Assembly (NCBI GenBank): GCA_036374795.1 | Contig: DASUTC010000287.1 | Location: 1 to 53,748 of the forward strand | Direction: 5' to 3' | DNA: 53,748 nt | Source: Herpetosiphonaceae bacterium | Lineage (GTDB): Bacteria > Chloroflexota > Chloroflexia > Chloroflexales > Kallotenuaceae | Shown here: positions 1 through 8,174 of the stretch, in pieces | Layout: each line of letters opens with the position of its first letter | Position numbering within the stretch: the first letter of the stretch is position 1 | The notes under the pieces: generated by a model | What the model saw: only the letters and a program-made list of their open reading frames with translations | Told to the model about the DNA's origin: nothing | Databases searched by the model: none | Program-made: the position numbers and the translations under genes

Positions 1-51
1 CCTTGCTGAAAACATATCTCAATCCCGTATTCGCCAGATCACGTGCTGAAT

Positions 52-80
52 TTGACGCTGGATCGGTTATTGCGTATAGT
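52..80 (+). promoter_or_regulatory. Sigma-70-type promoter of metal ABC operon
   Basis: TTGACG (52-57) and TATAGT (75-80) are separated by exactly 17 bases, a close match to a housekeeping promoter. The predicted start of transcription falls near 87, inside the palindrome at 82-100, so a bound repressor would block initiation. Confidence 0.7.
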
Positions 81-81
81 T

Positions 82-100
82 CTTGATACTAAATATCAAG
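82..100. promoter_or_regulatory. Palindromic operator over the transcription start
   Basis: CTTGATA (82-88) and TATCAAG (94-100) form a perfect 7-bp inverted repeat with a 5-base spacer, directly downstream of the -10 box and 15 bases before the start codon. The position suits a metal-responsive repressor controlling the uptake operon. Which family binds it (DtxR/MntR or Fur/Zur) cannot be read from the site, which matches no consensus I know well. Confidence 0.55.
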
Positions 101-114
101 AGTGAAGAAAGACT

Positions 115-918
115 ATGCTTCATCCACGTGCGGCGATACAACCGGCCTCGATCGGCGCTCCATCGGCAGCCGCCGCGATCGAATTGGAAGATGCGACGGT
201 GGCCTACGGCGCGCATGTCGTGCTCGATCACATCACGCTGAAGGTACCAGCGGCGCAGATTATCGGGCTGATCGGGCCGAACGGCGCGGGCAAGACCACG
301 CTGCTCAAGGCGATCGTCGGCGCGACGCGGCTGCTGAGCGGGCGGGTGCGCGTGCTTGGACAGCCGATCGAGTCGGTGCGCCAGCGGGTGGCGTACGTGC
401 CGCAGCGCCGCGATGTCGACTGGAGCTTTCCGCTAAGCGTGCTGGATGTGGTGCTGATGGGGCGCTACGGGCGGCTCGGCATCTGGAAGCGGCCCCGCAG
501 GCATGATCGCGAGATTGCGCTGCATGCGCTGGAGCAGGTGCGGCTCGGCGGGCGGCGCGACTGTCAGATCGGAGAGCTGTCGGGCGGGCAGCAGCAGCGC
601 GTGTTTCTGGCTCGTGCCCTGGCGCAGGAGGCCGATCTGCTGCTGCTGGACGAGCCGTTCAACGGCATCGACACCACAACCCAGAGCGTGATCTTCGACC
701 TGCTCTGCGAGCAGCGCAACCAGGGCCATACGGTGCTGCTCTCCACGCACGACCTGCACTCCGTCGAGCAAAACTGCGATCAACTGGTGGCGCTCAATCG
801 CGGCATTGTCGCCTTCGGCCCCGTCGATCAGGTCTTTACCGCGCCGATCCTGCGCTCGACCTTCGGCTCGCAGGTGGCGGTCGTCGGCGATGAGCAGGCG
901 GTGATTGTCAATCGGTAG
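115..918 (+). CDS. Metal ABC transporter, ATP-binding subunit
   Basis: A 267-residue ABC ATPase that powers import of a divalent metal, probably manganese, zinc or iron. Walker A GPNGAGKTT lies at residues 54-62, the signature LSGGQQQR at 155-162 and Walker B LLLLDEPF at 175-182. The stretch DWSFPLSVLDVVLMGRYGRL after the Q-loop is typical of the Mn/Zn/Fe uptake subfamily. About 20 Ala-rich residues precede the ABC core, so a later start is possible, but ATG 115 fits the promoter. Two permease genes follow. No solute-binding protein lies in the window; it may be upstream. The exact metal is not determined. Confidence 0.9.
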   Translation: MLHPRAAIQPASIGAPSAAAAIELEDATVAYGAHVVLDHITLKVPAAQIIGLIGPNGAGKTTLLKAIVGATRLLSGRVRVLGQPIESVRQRVAYVPQRRDVDWSFPLSVLDVVLMGRYGRLGIWKRPRRHDREIALHALEQVRLGGRRDCQIGELSGGQQQRVFLARALAQEADLLLLDEPFNGIDTTTQSVIFDLLCEQRNQGHTVLLSTHDLHSVEQNCDQLVALNRGIVAFGPVDQVFTAPILRSTFGSQVAVVGDEQAVIVNR

Positions 919-953
919 AAGAACCAAGAACCAAGAACAGAGGACAAAGAACA
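919..953 (+). repeat. Heptad repeat locus 1 (AAGAACC type)
   Basis: Directly after the ATPase stop codon the sequence is a degenerate 7-base tandem repeat of the form AAGAACC, AAGAACC, AAGAACA, GAGGACA, AAGAACA. It is purine-rich and unlike the GC-rich genes around it. It lies inside the transporter operon, between ATPase and first permease, and is related to five other intergenic loci in the window. Confidence 0.7.
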
Positions 954-1019
954 AAAGCGGAGGAATGGGAGGAATCGCTGGGCTTTGTTCCGCTGTGTGG
1001 CTGGTGAGATTCTGTTGGT

Positions 1020-1877
1020 ATGCCGAACTGGTTCGATCTCCAAACCTATCTTGAGCCGCTGAGCCTGGGCCTGGTGCAGCGCGGCATCCTCGCGGCGATC
1101 ATCGTCGCGATCGTCTGTGGCGTGATGGGCACGTTCATCGTCGTGCGCGGCCTGGCGTTCCTGGGCGATGCGCTCGGCCACGCGGTGTTTCCGGGCGTTG
1201 TGGTCGCCTACCTGCTCAACTTCAACCTGCTGCTCGGCGGCCTGATCGCGGGCATCATCACCACGATCGGCATCGGCCTGGTGGCGCAAAACCGGCAGGT
1301 CCGCGAAAGCACCGCGATCGGCATCTTCTACACGGTGGCGTTCGCCCTCGGCGCGCTGCTGCTAAGCCGCAGCCGCTCTGCCAGCCGCGCGCTCAGCGAG
1401 CTATTGATCGGCAACGTGCTTGCGGTGCGGCCCCAGGATCTCCTTTTGACGGCGATCATCGGCGGCGGCGTGCTGCTGGCGGTCGCGCTGATGTACAAAG
1501 AACTGGTGCTGATCGCGTTCGATCCGGCGCTGGCCGCCGCGCAGGGCCGCAACGTCGCGCTCCTGAGCGCGGTGCTCTTCACGCTGCTGGCCCTGACGAT
1601 CGTGGCCGCGCTTCAGACCGTCGGCAACGTGATGGTCGTCGCGCTGCTGGTAGTACCGGCGGCAACCGCGCGGCTGCTGGTCGCGTCACTGCCCTCGATC
1701 ATGGCGCTGGCGGCGGGCCTCGGCAGCATCAGCACGATCGTCGGCGTGTATGTCTCGTACTACGCCAACATCGCGTCGGGCGGCGCGATCGTGCTCTGCG
1801 CCTGTCTCATCTTTTTTGGCGTGCTGGCGGCGCGCTCGGCCCGGAGCCGCTGGCCTGTCGCGGCGGCGAGGCCCTAG
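1020..1877 (+). CDS. Metal ABC transporter permease (ABC-3 family), copy 1
   Basis: A 285-residue integral membrane protein of the ABC-3 family, which forms the channel of Mn/Zn/Fe importers. It has about eight hydrophobic segments and the family's typical VRGLAFLGDALGHAVFPGVV region near the N-terminus and KELVLIAFDPALAAAQG in the middle. It is a clear paralogue of the permease at 2691: both start with nearly the same sequence (NWFNLQTYLEPL versus NWFDLQTYLEPL) and share the central motif. The pair probably forms a heterodimer, although two homodimers with different partners cannot be excluded. Confidence 0.9.
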   Translation: MPNWFDLQTYLEPLSLGLVQRGILAAIIVAIVCGVMGTFIVVRGLAFLGDALGHAVFPGVVVAYLLNFNLLLGGLIAGIITTIGIGLVAQNRQVRESTAIGIFYTVAFALGALLLSRSRSASRALSELLIGNVLAVRPQDLLLTAIIGGGVLLAVALMYKELVLIAFDPALAAAQGRNVALLSAVLFTLLALTIVAALQTVGNVMVVALLVVPAATARLLVASLPSIMALAAGLGSISTIVGVYVSYYANIASGGAIVLCACLIFFGVLAARSARSRWPVAAARP

Positions 1878-1973
1878 GAATGTGCTCGTCAGAATTCTTG
1901 CACAGAAATGCAGCATTCTGCCAGACAAAATCCCTATGCTATACTGAGCTATCAAGCGATGGAGGATAGAGGA

Positions 1974-2192
1974 ATGGTTTCGATGACACATCAATACCGC
2001 GATCAAGTGCTTGCGGAAGTGGATGCCTTACCGCCCGAATACCTACCACTCCTGCTCCAATTGATGCGGACGTTTCGAGAAACGATCATCCTCAAGCCAG
2101 CAGTAGCAAGCTTCCAACAAGGATGGCAGGAAGCGCAACGAGGTGAGATCATGCCCGCAGCCGAGCTGTGGAGTGATATTGATGCCGAATGA
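1974..2192 (+). CDS. Putative type II antitoxin
   Basis: A 72-residue acidic protein. ATG 1974 is chosen because GGAGGATAGAGG (1961-1972) precedes it; an in-frame ATG at 1908 lacks such a site. A TATACT hexamer at 1940-1945 is a possible -10 box. The chain (VLAEVDALPPEYLPLLLQLM, then a polar tail ending ELWSDIDAE) resembles small antitoxins paired with RelE toxins. Its stop overlaps the start of the toxin gene by 11 bases, the usual coupled order. Identification rests mainly on context. Confidence 0.65.
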   Translation: MVSMTHQYRDQVLAEVDALPPEYLPLLLQLMRTFRETIILKPAVASFQQGWQEAQRGEIMPAAELWSDIDAE

Positions 2193-2553
2193 CGCTCCGA
2201 CCCCGGTTCAGGTGTACTTTACCCCAGAATTTAAACGGAACGTTCGGCAGCTTGCAAAAAAGTATCGGCATATCAAGACAGATATTCAACCGTTGATTGA
2301 TCAACTGGCCCAGCGTGAAACACCAGGTGATCGTATTGCTGGCGTGTCCTATCGCGTGTTCAAGGTACGAGTCAAGAATTCAGATCTAGGCAAGGGTAAA
2401 AGCGGCGGCTATCGCGTTATCTACTATCTGGTACGAGAAGACTCGGTAGTGTTAGTGACGCTGTATTCAAAGCCTGAACAAGGCGATATTGCTGCTGATG
2501 AAATCAGACGGATTATTACGAACCTTGATATGAACGAGGAACAAGTACAGTAA
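2182..2553 (+). CDS. RelE/ParE-family toxin
   Basis: A 123-residue basic protein of the RelE/ParE superfamily; RelE members are ribosome-dependent mRNA endonucleases. Family features are an N-terminal FTPEFKRNVRQLAKKY, the core YRVFKVRVKNSD..GGYRVIYYL, and the C-terminal strand LVTLYSKPEQGDI. ATG 2182 is preceded by GGAG at 2170-2173 and lies inside the antitoxin gene, so the two are translated together. The pair sits between two paralogous permease genes and interrupts the metal operon. Whether it cleaves mRNA or, like ParE, hits gyrase is not determined. Confidence 0.8.
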   Translation: MPNDAPTPVQVYFTPEFKRNVRQLAKKYRHIKTDIQPLIDQLAQRETPGDRIAGVSYRVFKVRVKNSDLGKGKSGGYRVIYYLVREDSVVLVTLYSKPEQGDIAADEIRRIITNLDMNEEQVQ

Positions 2554-2614
2554 TCTGGGTAAAGGAGTAGCCGACAAAGCGTTGCAATGGCATAGCCGTG
2601 GTCGCGCGAAATAC

Positions 2615-2631
2615 CTGCACTTTTCGTGCAG
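2615..2631. other. Short hairpin between toxin and second permease
   Basis: CTGCAC (2615-2620) and GTGCAG (2626-2631) form a perfect 6-bp inverted repeat around TTTTC. There is no T-run, so a terminator is unlikely; an operator or processing site for the downstream permease is possible. No other signal was seen in the 137 bases after the toxin. Confidence 0.3.
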
Positions 2632-2690
2632 TATCCTATCGCCATCCTGCTACTGCATCCACCTGGTTGTTCTGTTTAGCTTGACCGAAT

Positions 2691-3581
2691 ATGCTCAACT
2701 GGTTCAATCTGCAAACCTATCTTGAGCCGCTTCAGTACCCGTTTATGCAGCGGGGCCTGCTGGCTGTCGTGCTTGTCGGCGTGCTGTGCGCGCTGGTCGG
2801 CTCGTTCGTGGTGCTGCGCGGGCTGGCGTTCATGGGCGAGGCGATGCGTCACGCGCTCTTTGCCGGAGTCGTGATCTCGTTTTTGCTTGGCGGCAGCCTG
2901 ATGGGCGGCGCGCTCATCTTCGCGCTGATCGTCGCGTGGCTGATCGGCGTGGTTGGACGGCAGCAGGGCATCGGCGAAGATACCGCGATCGGCGTGTTCT
3001 TCTCCGGCTCGTTCGCGCTGGGCATCGTGCTGCTCAACTTCGCGCGCAGCGGCGTACGCGACCTGGCGACGATTCTGCTGGGCGACGTGCTCGGCATCTC
3101 GACGTTCGATCTGGTGCTGACGGCGGTGGTCGTGGTGGTGGTGGCGGCACTGATCGGCTTCTTCTACAAAGAGCTGGTGCTGATCGCGTTCGACCCGGCG
3201 CTGGCCGCCGCGCAGGGCCGCTCGCTGGCGCTCTGGGACGGCCTGCTGCTGGTGCTGCTGGCGCTCGCGCTGACCACCGCGTTTCAGACGGTCGGGAATC
3301 TGCTGGTGCTGGCGCTGCTGCTGGCACCGGCGGCGACCGCTCGCCTGCTGACACAGCGGATGATCACGATGCTGCTCCTGGCGGCTGGCCTGGCCGTCAC
3401 AGCCGGTGTCGTCGGGCTGTACATCTCCTACTGGCGTAACCTGCCGTCCGGCCCGACGATCGTGCTGCTGAGCGGCGCGCTCTTTGGCCTGGCGCTGCTG
3501 TTCGCGCCGCGCAGCGGCCTGGCGCAATCGTTCCGGCAGCGGCGACGCTTAAGGAAAGCTGCGCGGAGCAGCGCCGCGTAG
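2691..3581 (+). CDS. Metal ABC transporter permease (ABC-3 family), copy 2
   Basis: A 296-residue membrane protein, paralogous to the permease at 1020. It has the same opening NWFNLQTYLEPLQ, the VLRGLAFMGEAMRHALFAGV region and KELVLIAFDPALAAAQG in the middle, with about eight transmembrane segments. Its C-terminal tail is Arg-rich (QRRRLRKAARSS), consistent with a cytoplasmic end. It should work with the ATPase at 115 in divalent metal uptake. The gene is cut off from its partners by the toxin-antitoxin pair but points the same way, so it is either read through or has its own promoter, which I could not identify. Confidence 0.88.
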   Translation: MLNWFNLQTYLEPLQYPFMQRGLLAVVLVGVLCALVGSFVVLRGLAFMGEAMRHALFAGVVISFLLGGSLMGGALIFALIVAWLIGVVGRQQGIGEDTAIGVFFSGSFALGIVLLNFARSGVRDLATILLGDVLGISTFDLVLTAVVVVVVAALIGFFYKELVLIAFDPALAAAQGRSLALWDGLLLVLLALALTTAFQTVGNLLVLALLLAPAATARLLTQRMITMLLLAAGLAVTAGVVGLYISYWRNLPSGPTIVLLSGALFGLALLFAPRSGLAQSFRQRRRLRKAARSSAA

Positions 3582-3598
3582 CAGCGCACGGCAGCCGC

Positions 3599-5209
3599 TT
3601 ATTCGGCAACCTCGCGGAACTCGAGGCGCGGATGCTCGCGCAGACAATAGTTCAGCTCCCACTCCGACGAAAAGATCACCACCAGCCGATCGGCGCGATC
3701 GTAGGTGCGGATGCTCTGCATCGGCCAGCGCACCTGCTCCAGCACCGCCGGGTCGCCCGCAACCCAGCGCGCCGTGACATGCGGCAGCCGCTCGATCGTC
3801 GTCTCGACCTTGTACTCGGCTACGAGCCGCGCCTGCACGACATCGAACTGTAGGTCGCCGACAGCGGCCAGAATCGGCGCGCGGCGCTGGGTATCCCGAT
3901 CGTGCAACACCTGGATCACGCCTTCCGCCTCAAGCTGCTCGACGCCTTTGTGAAACTGCTTATAGCGGGTTACATCACGCAGATGGAGCACGCCAAAGCG
4001 CTCCGGCGTAAAGCGTGGGATCGCCGTAAAGTGCAGGCCATCGCAGGTGCTCAGCGTATCGCCGATCGCCAGCAGGCCGGGATTGGACAGGCCGACCACA
4101 TCGCCGGGATAGGCTTCCTCGACGGTTTCTCGCTCGCGCGCAAACAGGCGATGCGGACGATTCATCCGGATCGCGCGGCCCAGGCGGGGATGATGCACGA
4201 GCATATCTTTCTGGAAGCGTCCTGAGCAGACCCGCAGAAACGCGATCTCGTCGCGGTGCCTGGGGTCCATATTGGCTTGCAGCTTGAAGACAAAGCCGCT
4301 AAACGCCTCGTCTGTCGGCGCGATCGATCCCTGGCTGCTCACGCGCGGCCCTGGTGCCGGGGCAAGATCGAGCAGCGCGGCCAGAAACGGCTCGACGCCA
4401 AAGTTGTTGAGCGCGCTGCCAAAGAAGACCGGCGTGACATCGCCCGCCAGAAACCGCTCGCGATCGAACGTCGCGCCCGCGCCCGCCAGCAGCTCGATCT
4501 CTTCGCTCAAACGGGCGTGCGCATCATCGCCGAGAAGCTGCGCCAGGCGCGGATCGTCCAGCGCGCTGACATGCACGGGCGCACGATGCTGCCCATGGGT
4601 CGTCTTCTCGAAGCGCAGCACGGATTGCGTGCGCAGATCGTACACGCCCTGGAAGCTCGGCCCGCTGCCGATCGGCCAGTTCATGGGCACCGCGCTCAGC
4701 CCCAGCACACGCTCGATCTCATCCAGCAGATCGAGCGGATCGCGGCCATCATGATCGAGCTTGTTGATAAAGGTCAGGATCGGAATCTGGCGCAGGCGAC
4801 AGACCTCGAACAGCTTTTTGGTCTGCGGCTCGATGCCCTTGGCGCTGTCCAGCACCATGATCGCGCTATCGACCGCCATCAGCACGCGGTACGTATCCTC
4901 GCTGAAGTCGCGGTGGCCGGGCGTATCCAGCAGATTCAGCCGGTAGCCCTGATAGTCGATCTGAAGCACCGTCGAGGTAATCGAAATGCCGCGCTCCTGC
5001 TCAAGCTCCATCCAGTCGGAGGTGGCGCGGCGGCGATTGTCGCGCGCGCGGACGGAGCCCGCGAGATCGATCGCGCCGGAGTAGAGCAAGAATTTTTCGG
5101 TAAGTGTGGTTTTGCCCGCATCGGGATGCGAGATAATGGCAAACGTTCGGCGGCGCGCAACCTCGTGGTGCAGTTCCGCCGACATGCTCTGATCAACAGC
5201 TTGGGTCAT
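3599..5209 (-). CDS. prfC: Peptide chain release factor 3
   Basis: A 536-residue translational GTPase that recycles release factors 1 and 2 from the ribosome after termination. The G1 motif SHPDAGKTTLTEKF sits near the N-terminus, followed by DTPGH (G3) and NKLDHDGRDPLDLL (G4), then domain II and the RF3 C-terminal domain with the HLRDVTRYKQF and GDLQFDVVQARL regions. ATG 5209 gives an N-terminus (HHEVARRRTFAIISHPDAGK) matching the E. coli protein, whose length is about 529. An in-frame ATG at 5239 is less likely. A good promoter lies upstream at 5253-5281. Confidence 0.95.
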   Translation of the reverse strand: MTQAVDQSMSAELHHEVARRRTFAIISHPDAGKTTLTEKFLLYSGAIDLAGSVRARDNRRRATSDWMELEQERGISITSTVLQIDYQGYRLNLLDTPGHRDFSEDTYRVLMAVDSAIMVLDSAKGIEPQTKKLFEVCRLRQIPILTFINKLDHDGRDPLDLLDEIERVLGLSAVPMNWPIGSGPSFQGVYDLRTQSVLRFEKTTHGQHRAPVHVSALDDPRLAQLLGDDAHARLSEEIELLAGAGATFDRERFLAGDVTPVFFGSALNNFGVEPFLAALLDLAPAPGPRVSSQGSIAPTDEAFSGFVFKLQANMDPRHRDEIAFLRVCSGRFQKDMLVHHPRLGRAIRMNRPHRLFARERETVEEAYPGDVVGLSNPGLLAIGDTLSTCDGLHFTAIPRFTPERFGVLHLRDVTRYKQFHKGVEQLEAEGVIQVLHDRDTQRRAPILAAVGDLQFDVVQARLVAEYKVETTIERLPHVTARWVAGDPAVLEQVRWPMQSIRTYDRADRLVVIFSSEWELNYCLREHPRLEFREVAE

Positions 5210-5252
5210 GCTTGTGTGTAAAACCTCATCGTAGCGCAATATATGCAGCGTA

Positions 5253-5281
5253 ACTATACAGGCGTAAGCGCCGACTGTAAA
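5253..5281 (-). promoter_or_regulatory. Promoter of prfC
   Basis: On the minus strand TTTACA (5281-5276) and TATAGT (5258-5253) are 17 bases apart. The predicted transcript starts near 5246, giving a leader of about 37 bases before ATG 5209. Confidence 0.65.
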
Positions 5282-5326
5282 GGAAATGCATCGATCTGCG
5301 CAGGGCGGCGTGTGTACGACGAGCCG

Positions 5327-5335
5327 TGCTACAAT
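5327..5335 (+). promoter_or_regulatory. Extended -10 promoter of ABC-2 exporter
   Basis: TGC followed by TACAAT (5330-5335) is an extended -10 element. No convincing -35 box is visible. The start codon is at 5371, leaving a leader of about 30 bases. The same TGC-TAnnnT form recurs before several genes in this window. Confidence 0.5.
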
Positions 5336-5370
5336 GCCAGTACGGTATCATCCAACCGATGGAGCGGAGC

Positions 5371-6144
5371 ATGAACAACGGCAGCGCGCAGCCAATCATC
5401 GCGGCGCATGGCCTGCGCAAAGAATTCAACCAGACCGTCGCCGTCGCGGGCGTCGATCTTAGCGTCTGGGGCGGCGAGATCTTTGGCTTTCTGGGGCCGA
5501 ACGGCGCGGGCAAGACCACGACGATCAAGATGCTGATCGGCCTGCTGCGCCCCACAGCCGGGCACGCCTACATCGGCGGGCATGATATACAGGCCAATCC
5601 GATCGCCGCAAAATCCCTGCTGGGCTACGTGCCGGACGAGCCGTATCTGCCGGAGAAGCTGACGGCGCGCGAGTTTTTGCAGTTCATCGGCGGGCTGTAT
5701 CGCATCCCGCGCGCGGATATTCAACGGCGTGGCGAGGAGCTGCTCAAGCTCTTCGATCTGCAAGAGCACGGCGACGAGCTGATCGGCGGGTTTTCGCACG
5801 GGATGCGCCAGAAGACCGCGCTGGCCGGAGCGCTGCTGCACGATCCGCGCGTGCTCTTTCTGGACGAGCCGACCGTCGGCCTCGATCCGCGCAGCGCCCG
5901 GCTGATCAAAGACATTTTGCGGCAGCTCGCGGCGCGCGGCACTGCTGTGTTTCTTACCACCCATATCCTAGAGATTGCCGAGCGGCTCTGCGATCGAGTC
6001 GCGATCATCTCCGGCGGGCGCGTCATCGCGGCGGGCACGATGAACGAGCTGCGCCAGGGCAGCACCGGGCAATCGCTCGAAGATATTTTCCTGGCGCTGA
6101 CGGGCGGCGCGGAGTACGCCGAGATCGCCGAGGTGCTGGCGTAG
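5371..6144 (+). CDS. ABC-2 type exporter, ATP-binding subunit
   Basis: A 257-residue ATPase of the ABC-2/drug-exporter group. It has Walker A GPNGAGKTTT, a signature replaced by GFSHGMRQKTALAGALLHDP (the degenerate form common in this group), and Walker B VLFLDEPTVGLDP. ATG 5371 is preceded by GGAGCGGAG at 5361-5369; in-frame codons from 5326 overlap the promoter and are unlikely to be used. The permease at 6232 follows in the same direction, so the two form a two-component exporter. The substrate is unknown. Confidence 0.9.
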   Translation: MNNGSAQPIIAAHGLRKEFNQTVAVAGVDLSVWGGEIFGFLGPNGAGKTTTIKMLIGLLRPTAGHAYIGGHDIQANPIAAKSLLGYVPDEPYLPEKLTAREFLQFIGGLYRIPRADIQRRGEELLKLFDLQEHGDELIGGFSHGMRQKTALAGALLHDPRVLFLDEPTVGLDPRSARLIKDILRQLAARGTAVFLTTHILEIAERLCDRVAIISGGRVIAAGTMNELRQGSTGQSLEDIFLALTGGAEYAEIAEVLA

Positions 6145-6149
6145 GGACG

Positions 6150-6217
6150 AGAACGAAGAACCAAGAACTCGGAACTTGAAACTTGAAACTTGAAACTTGG
6201 AACCTGGAACTCGAAAC
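6150..6217 (+). repeat. Heptad repeat locus 2 (AACTTGA type)
   Basis: The gap between exporter ATPase and permease starts with GAAGAACCAAGAAC and continues as a 7-base tandem series AACTTGA, AACTTGA, AACTTGA, AACTTGG, AACCTGG, AACTCGA. It lies inside an operon and ends about 10 bases before the permease start. The unit matches heptad locus 5 (37.2 kb). Confidence 0.75.
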
Positions 6218-6231
6218 AGATTGGAGTGCGT

Positions 6232-7929
6232 GTGACGATAGCAGGGCCATCGGTCATCGGCGGAGCGTGGACGATCCTGCGGGCGCGCTGGCAGGTGGCG
6301 CGCAATAGCTTCTGGCGCGGCAAGCTGACCCGCAAGCTTTCGACGCTGATCGGCGTGCTGGTGATCCTGGCGCTTTCGTACGGGCTGTACATCTTTAGCA
6401 GATTCATCGTGCGTGGCCTGCTGGATCTTGAGCGGATCGCGCCTGAGCTAAGCGCACAGTTCGGCAGCTTCGATCGCTTCTTTGCCGCGGTTCCGAGCAT
6501 TGTGCTGAGCATCTTCGCGTTTCCGCTGCTGCTGAGCAGCATCTCGTTCGTGCTCTCCACGCTCTACCTATCGCGCGATTTGGATACGCTGCTGGTGACG
6601 CCCGTGCCGGTACGCTCGGTCTTTCTGGCGCGCTTTCTGGAAGGCTTGTTCACCACCTACCTGCTCTTCTTCGCGCTGCTGGCTCCGGCGCTGGCCGGCT
6701 ATGGTCAGGCGTTGGGCTATGGCATCGGCTTCTACCTGGCGCTGCTGGTGGTGCTCGCGCTGCTGCCGCTGCTGCCGGTCAGCATCGGCGCGCTGCTGAC
6801 CATGCTGCTGGTCCGATTCATCCCCGCCAAGCGGCTGCGCGACGTGCTGACGATCATCGGCGGCCTGTTTGGCCTGGCGATCTACATCGGCTCGCAGCTA
6901 CTCACCCGAACGGTGGACGACATCGCCACGCCGCAAAACGCCGAGCGGCTGCTTCAGTTCGATATTCCCTGGCTGCCGACCTCCTGGGGCGCGCGCGTGC
7001 TGGTGGCGGCGGGCACCGGCGATCTGCAAACGCTGCTGATCTTCGGCGGGCTGTACCTTCTGGCGACGCTGGGACTGTTTGCCGTGTGCGTCGTGCTGGC
7101 CGAGTACCTGTACTACAGCGGCTGGGTCAGCATGGCAGGCACGGGCGGTGGTCGGGTGCGCCGCCGGGCGCGGCGGGTGCTCAGCGCGAGCGCCGGACGC
7201 AGAGCGGGCAGCCGCTACGGCGCGATCGTGCGCAAAGATCTGCAAATCCTGCCCCGCGATCTGCAACAACTGTCGCAGCTCCTCTTTCCGCTGGCGATCT
7301 CCGTCTTCTGGATCTGGCAAGTCGTCACCGATACGCAGCTTAGTGAAACGCGGCTCGGCTCGGAGCGCTTTGCCGACTCCGGGCTGATCGCGATGGGCCT
7401 CTTCGTCTGTATGCTGATCGCCAGCCATATCGGCATGACCGGGCTGAGCCGCGAAGGCACCACGATCTGGCTGCTCAAGCTCGCGCCGCTCGACACCTGG
7501 ACAATCCTGTGGGCAAAATGGACCCTGGCCTGGCTGCCCTTTCCGCTGATCGGCAGCGCCTTCGTCGTCGTGCTTGGCATACTCAAGCAGATCCCGCCGC
7601 TCCAGCTTGCGGAGAGCTGGCTGCTGGTCTTGCTGACCGGCGCGGGCGTGGCGGGCATCACCACCGGCTTCGGCGCTGCGTTTCCCAGGTTCGACTGGCA
7701 GCAGCCGCGCAAGATGACGAGTACCCGCGCGGGCTGCCTGGGCACGCCCACCTACCTGGCGTACGCCGGGCTGATGCTGATGCTGACGACCGGCGCGGAG
7801 TTTGCCGCACCGATCTGGGGCGGCTGGGTCTATGCCGTGGGCTGGAGCCTGGCAGTGCTGCTCACGGCCCTGGCGCTCCTGCTGCCGATGCTGATGGGCG
7901 CGACCCGCCTGCGGAACACCGAGCTGTAG
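6232..7929 (+). CDS. ABC-2 type exporter permease
   Basis: A 565-residue polytopic membrane protein with two hydrophobic halves of about six segments each, separated by a charged Arg-rich linker (RVRRRARRVL) near the middle. This matches the large permease subunits that pair with a single ABC-2 ATPase. GTG 6232 is chosen because GGAG (6223-6226) lies 5 bases upstream; an in-frame GTG at 6226 overlaps that site, and the ATG at 6190 lies within the heptad repeat and would encode repeat sequence. The substrate cannot be inferred. Confidence 0.85.
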   Translation: MTIAGPSVIGGAWTILRARWQVARNSFWRGKLTRKLSTLIGVLVILALSYGLYIFSRFIVRGLLDLERIAPELSAQFGSFDRFFAAVPSIVLSIFAFPLLLSSISFVLSTLYLSRDLDTLLVTPVPVRSVFLARFLEGLFTTYLLFFALLAPALAGYGQALGYGIGFYLALLVVLALLPLLPVSIGALLTMLLVRFIPAKRLRDVLTIIGGLFGLAIYIGSQLLTRTVDDIATPQNAERLLQFDIPWLPTSWGARVLVAAGTGDLQTLLIFGGLYLLATLGLFAVCVVLAEYLYYSGWVSMAGTGGGRVRRRARRVLSASAGRRAGSRYGAIVRKDLQILPRDLQQLSQLLFPLAISVFWIWQVVTDTQLSETRLGSERFADSGLIAMGLFVCMLIASHIGMTGLSREGTTIWLLKLAPLDTWTILWAKWTLAWLPFPLIGSAFVVVLGILKQIPPLQLAESWLLVLLTGAGVAGITTGFGAAFPRFDWQQPRKMTSTRAGCLGTPTYLAYAGLMLMLTTGAEFAAPIWGGWVYAVGWSLAVLLTALALLLPMLMGATRLRNTEL

Positions 7930-7993
7930 GATTCGCGCCGCCAGGCCGGGGCGGGTGCCACGGCGCGGGATTCCCCCAAAACACCCCTTTCTG

Positions 7994-8038
7994 ATGCAGA
8001 ATCGAACACGTTCCCAAAAAGGTACCTTGATTCTGCAT
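7994..8038. promoter_or_regulatory. Inverted repeat upstream of sigma factor gene
   Basis: ATGCAGAATC (7994-8003) and GATTCTGCAT (8029-8038) are a perfect 10-bp inverted repeat separated by 25 bases. It lies between the exporter and the sigma gene, just upstream of a TTGACA hexamer at 8064-8069 that may be the -35 box of the sigma gene (the -10 is poor). It could be a dyad operator or a stem with a large loop. Confidence 0.4.
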
Positions 8039-8174
8039 GAGGTGGCCGCAGATACGGCGAGCGTTGACAGCGCGGAACAAGAGGGGTTATCCTGCCCGTA
8101 TACCGCAACGCGGCGTAGCCAGCAGCGCGCTGCGCATGGTGAACACCGACGATCACCCACCGGAAGGAGCAGAC

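Noticed and set aside
1-51. A gene end upstream of the metal operon.
   Set aside because: No convincing reading frame can be assigned in so few bases.
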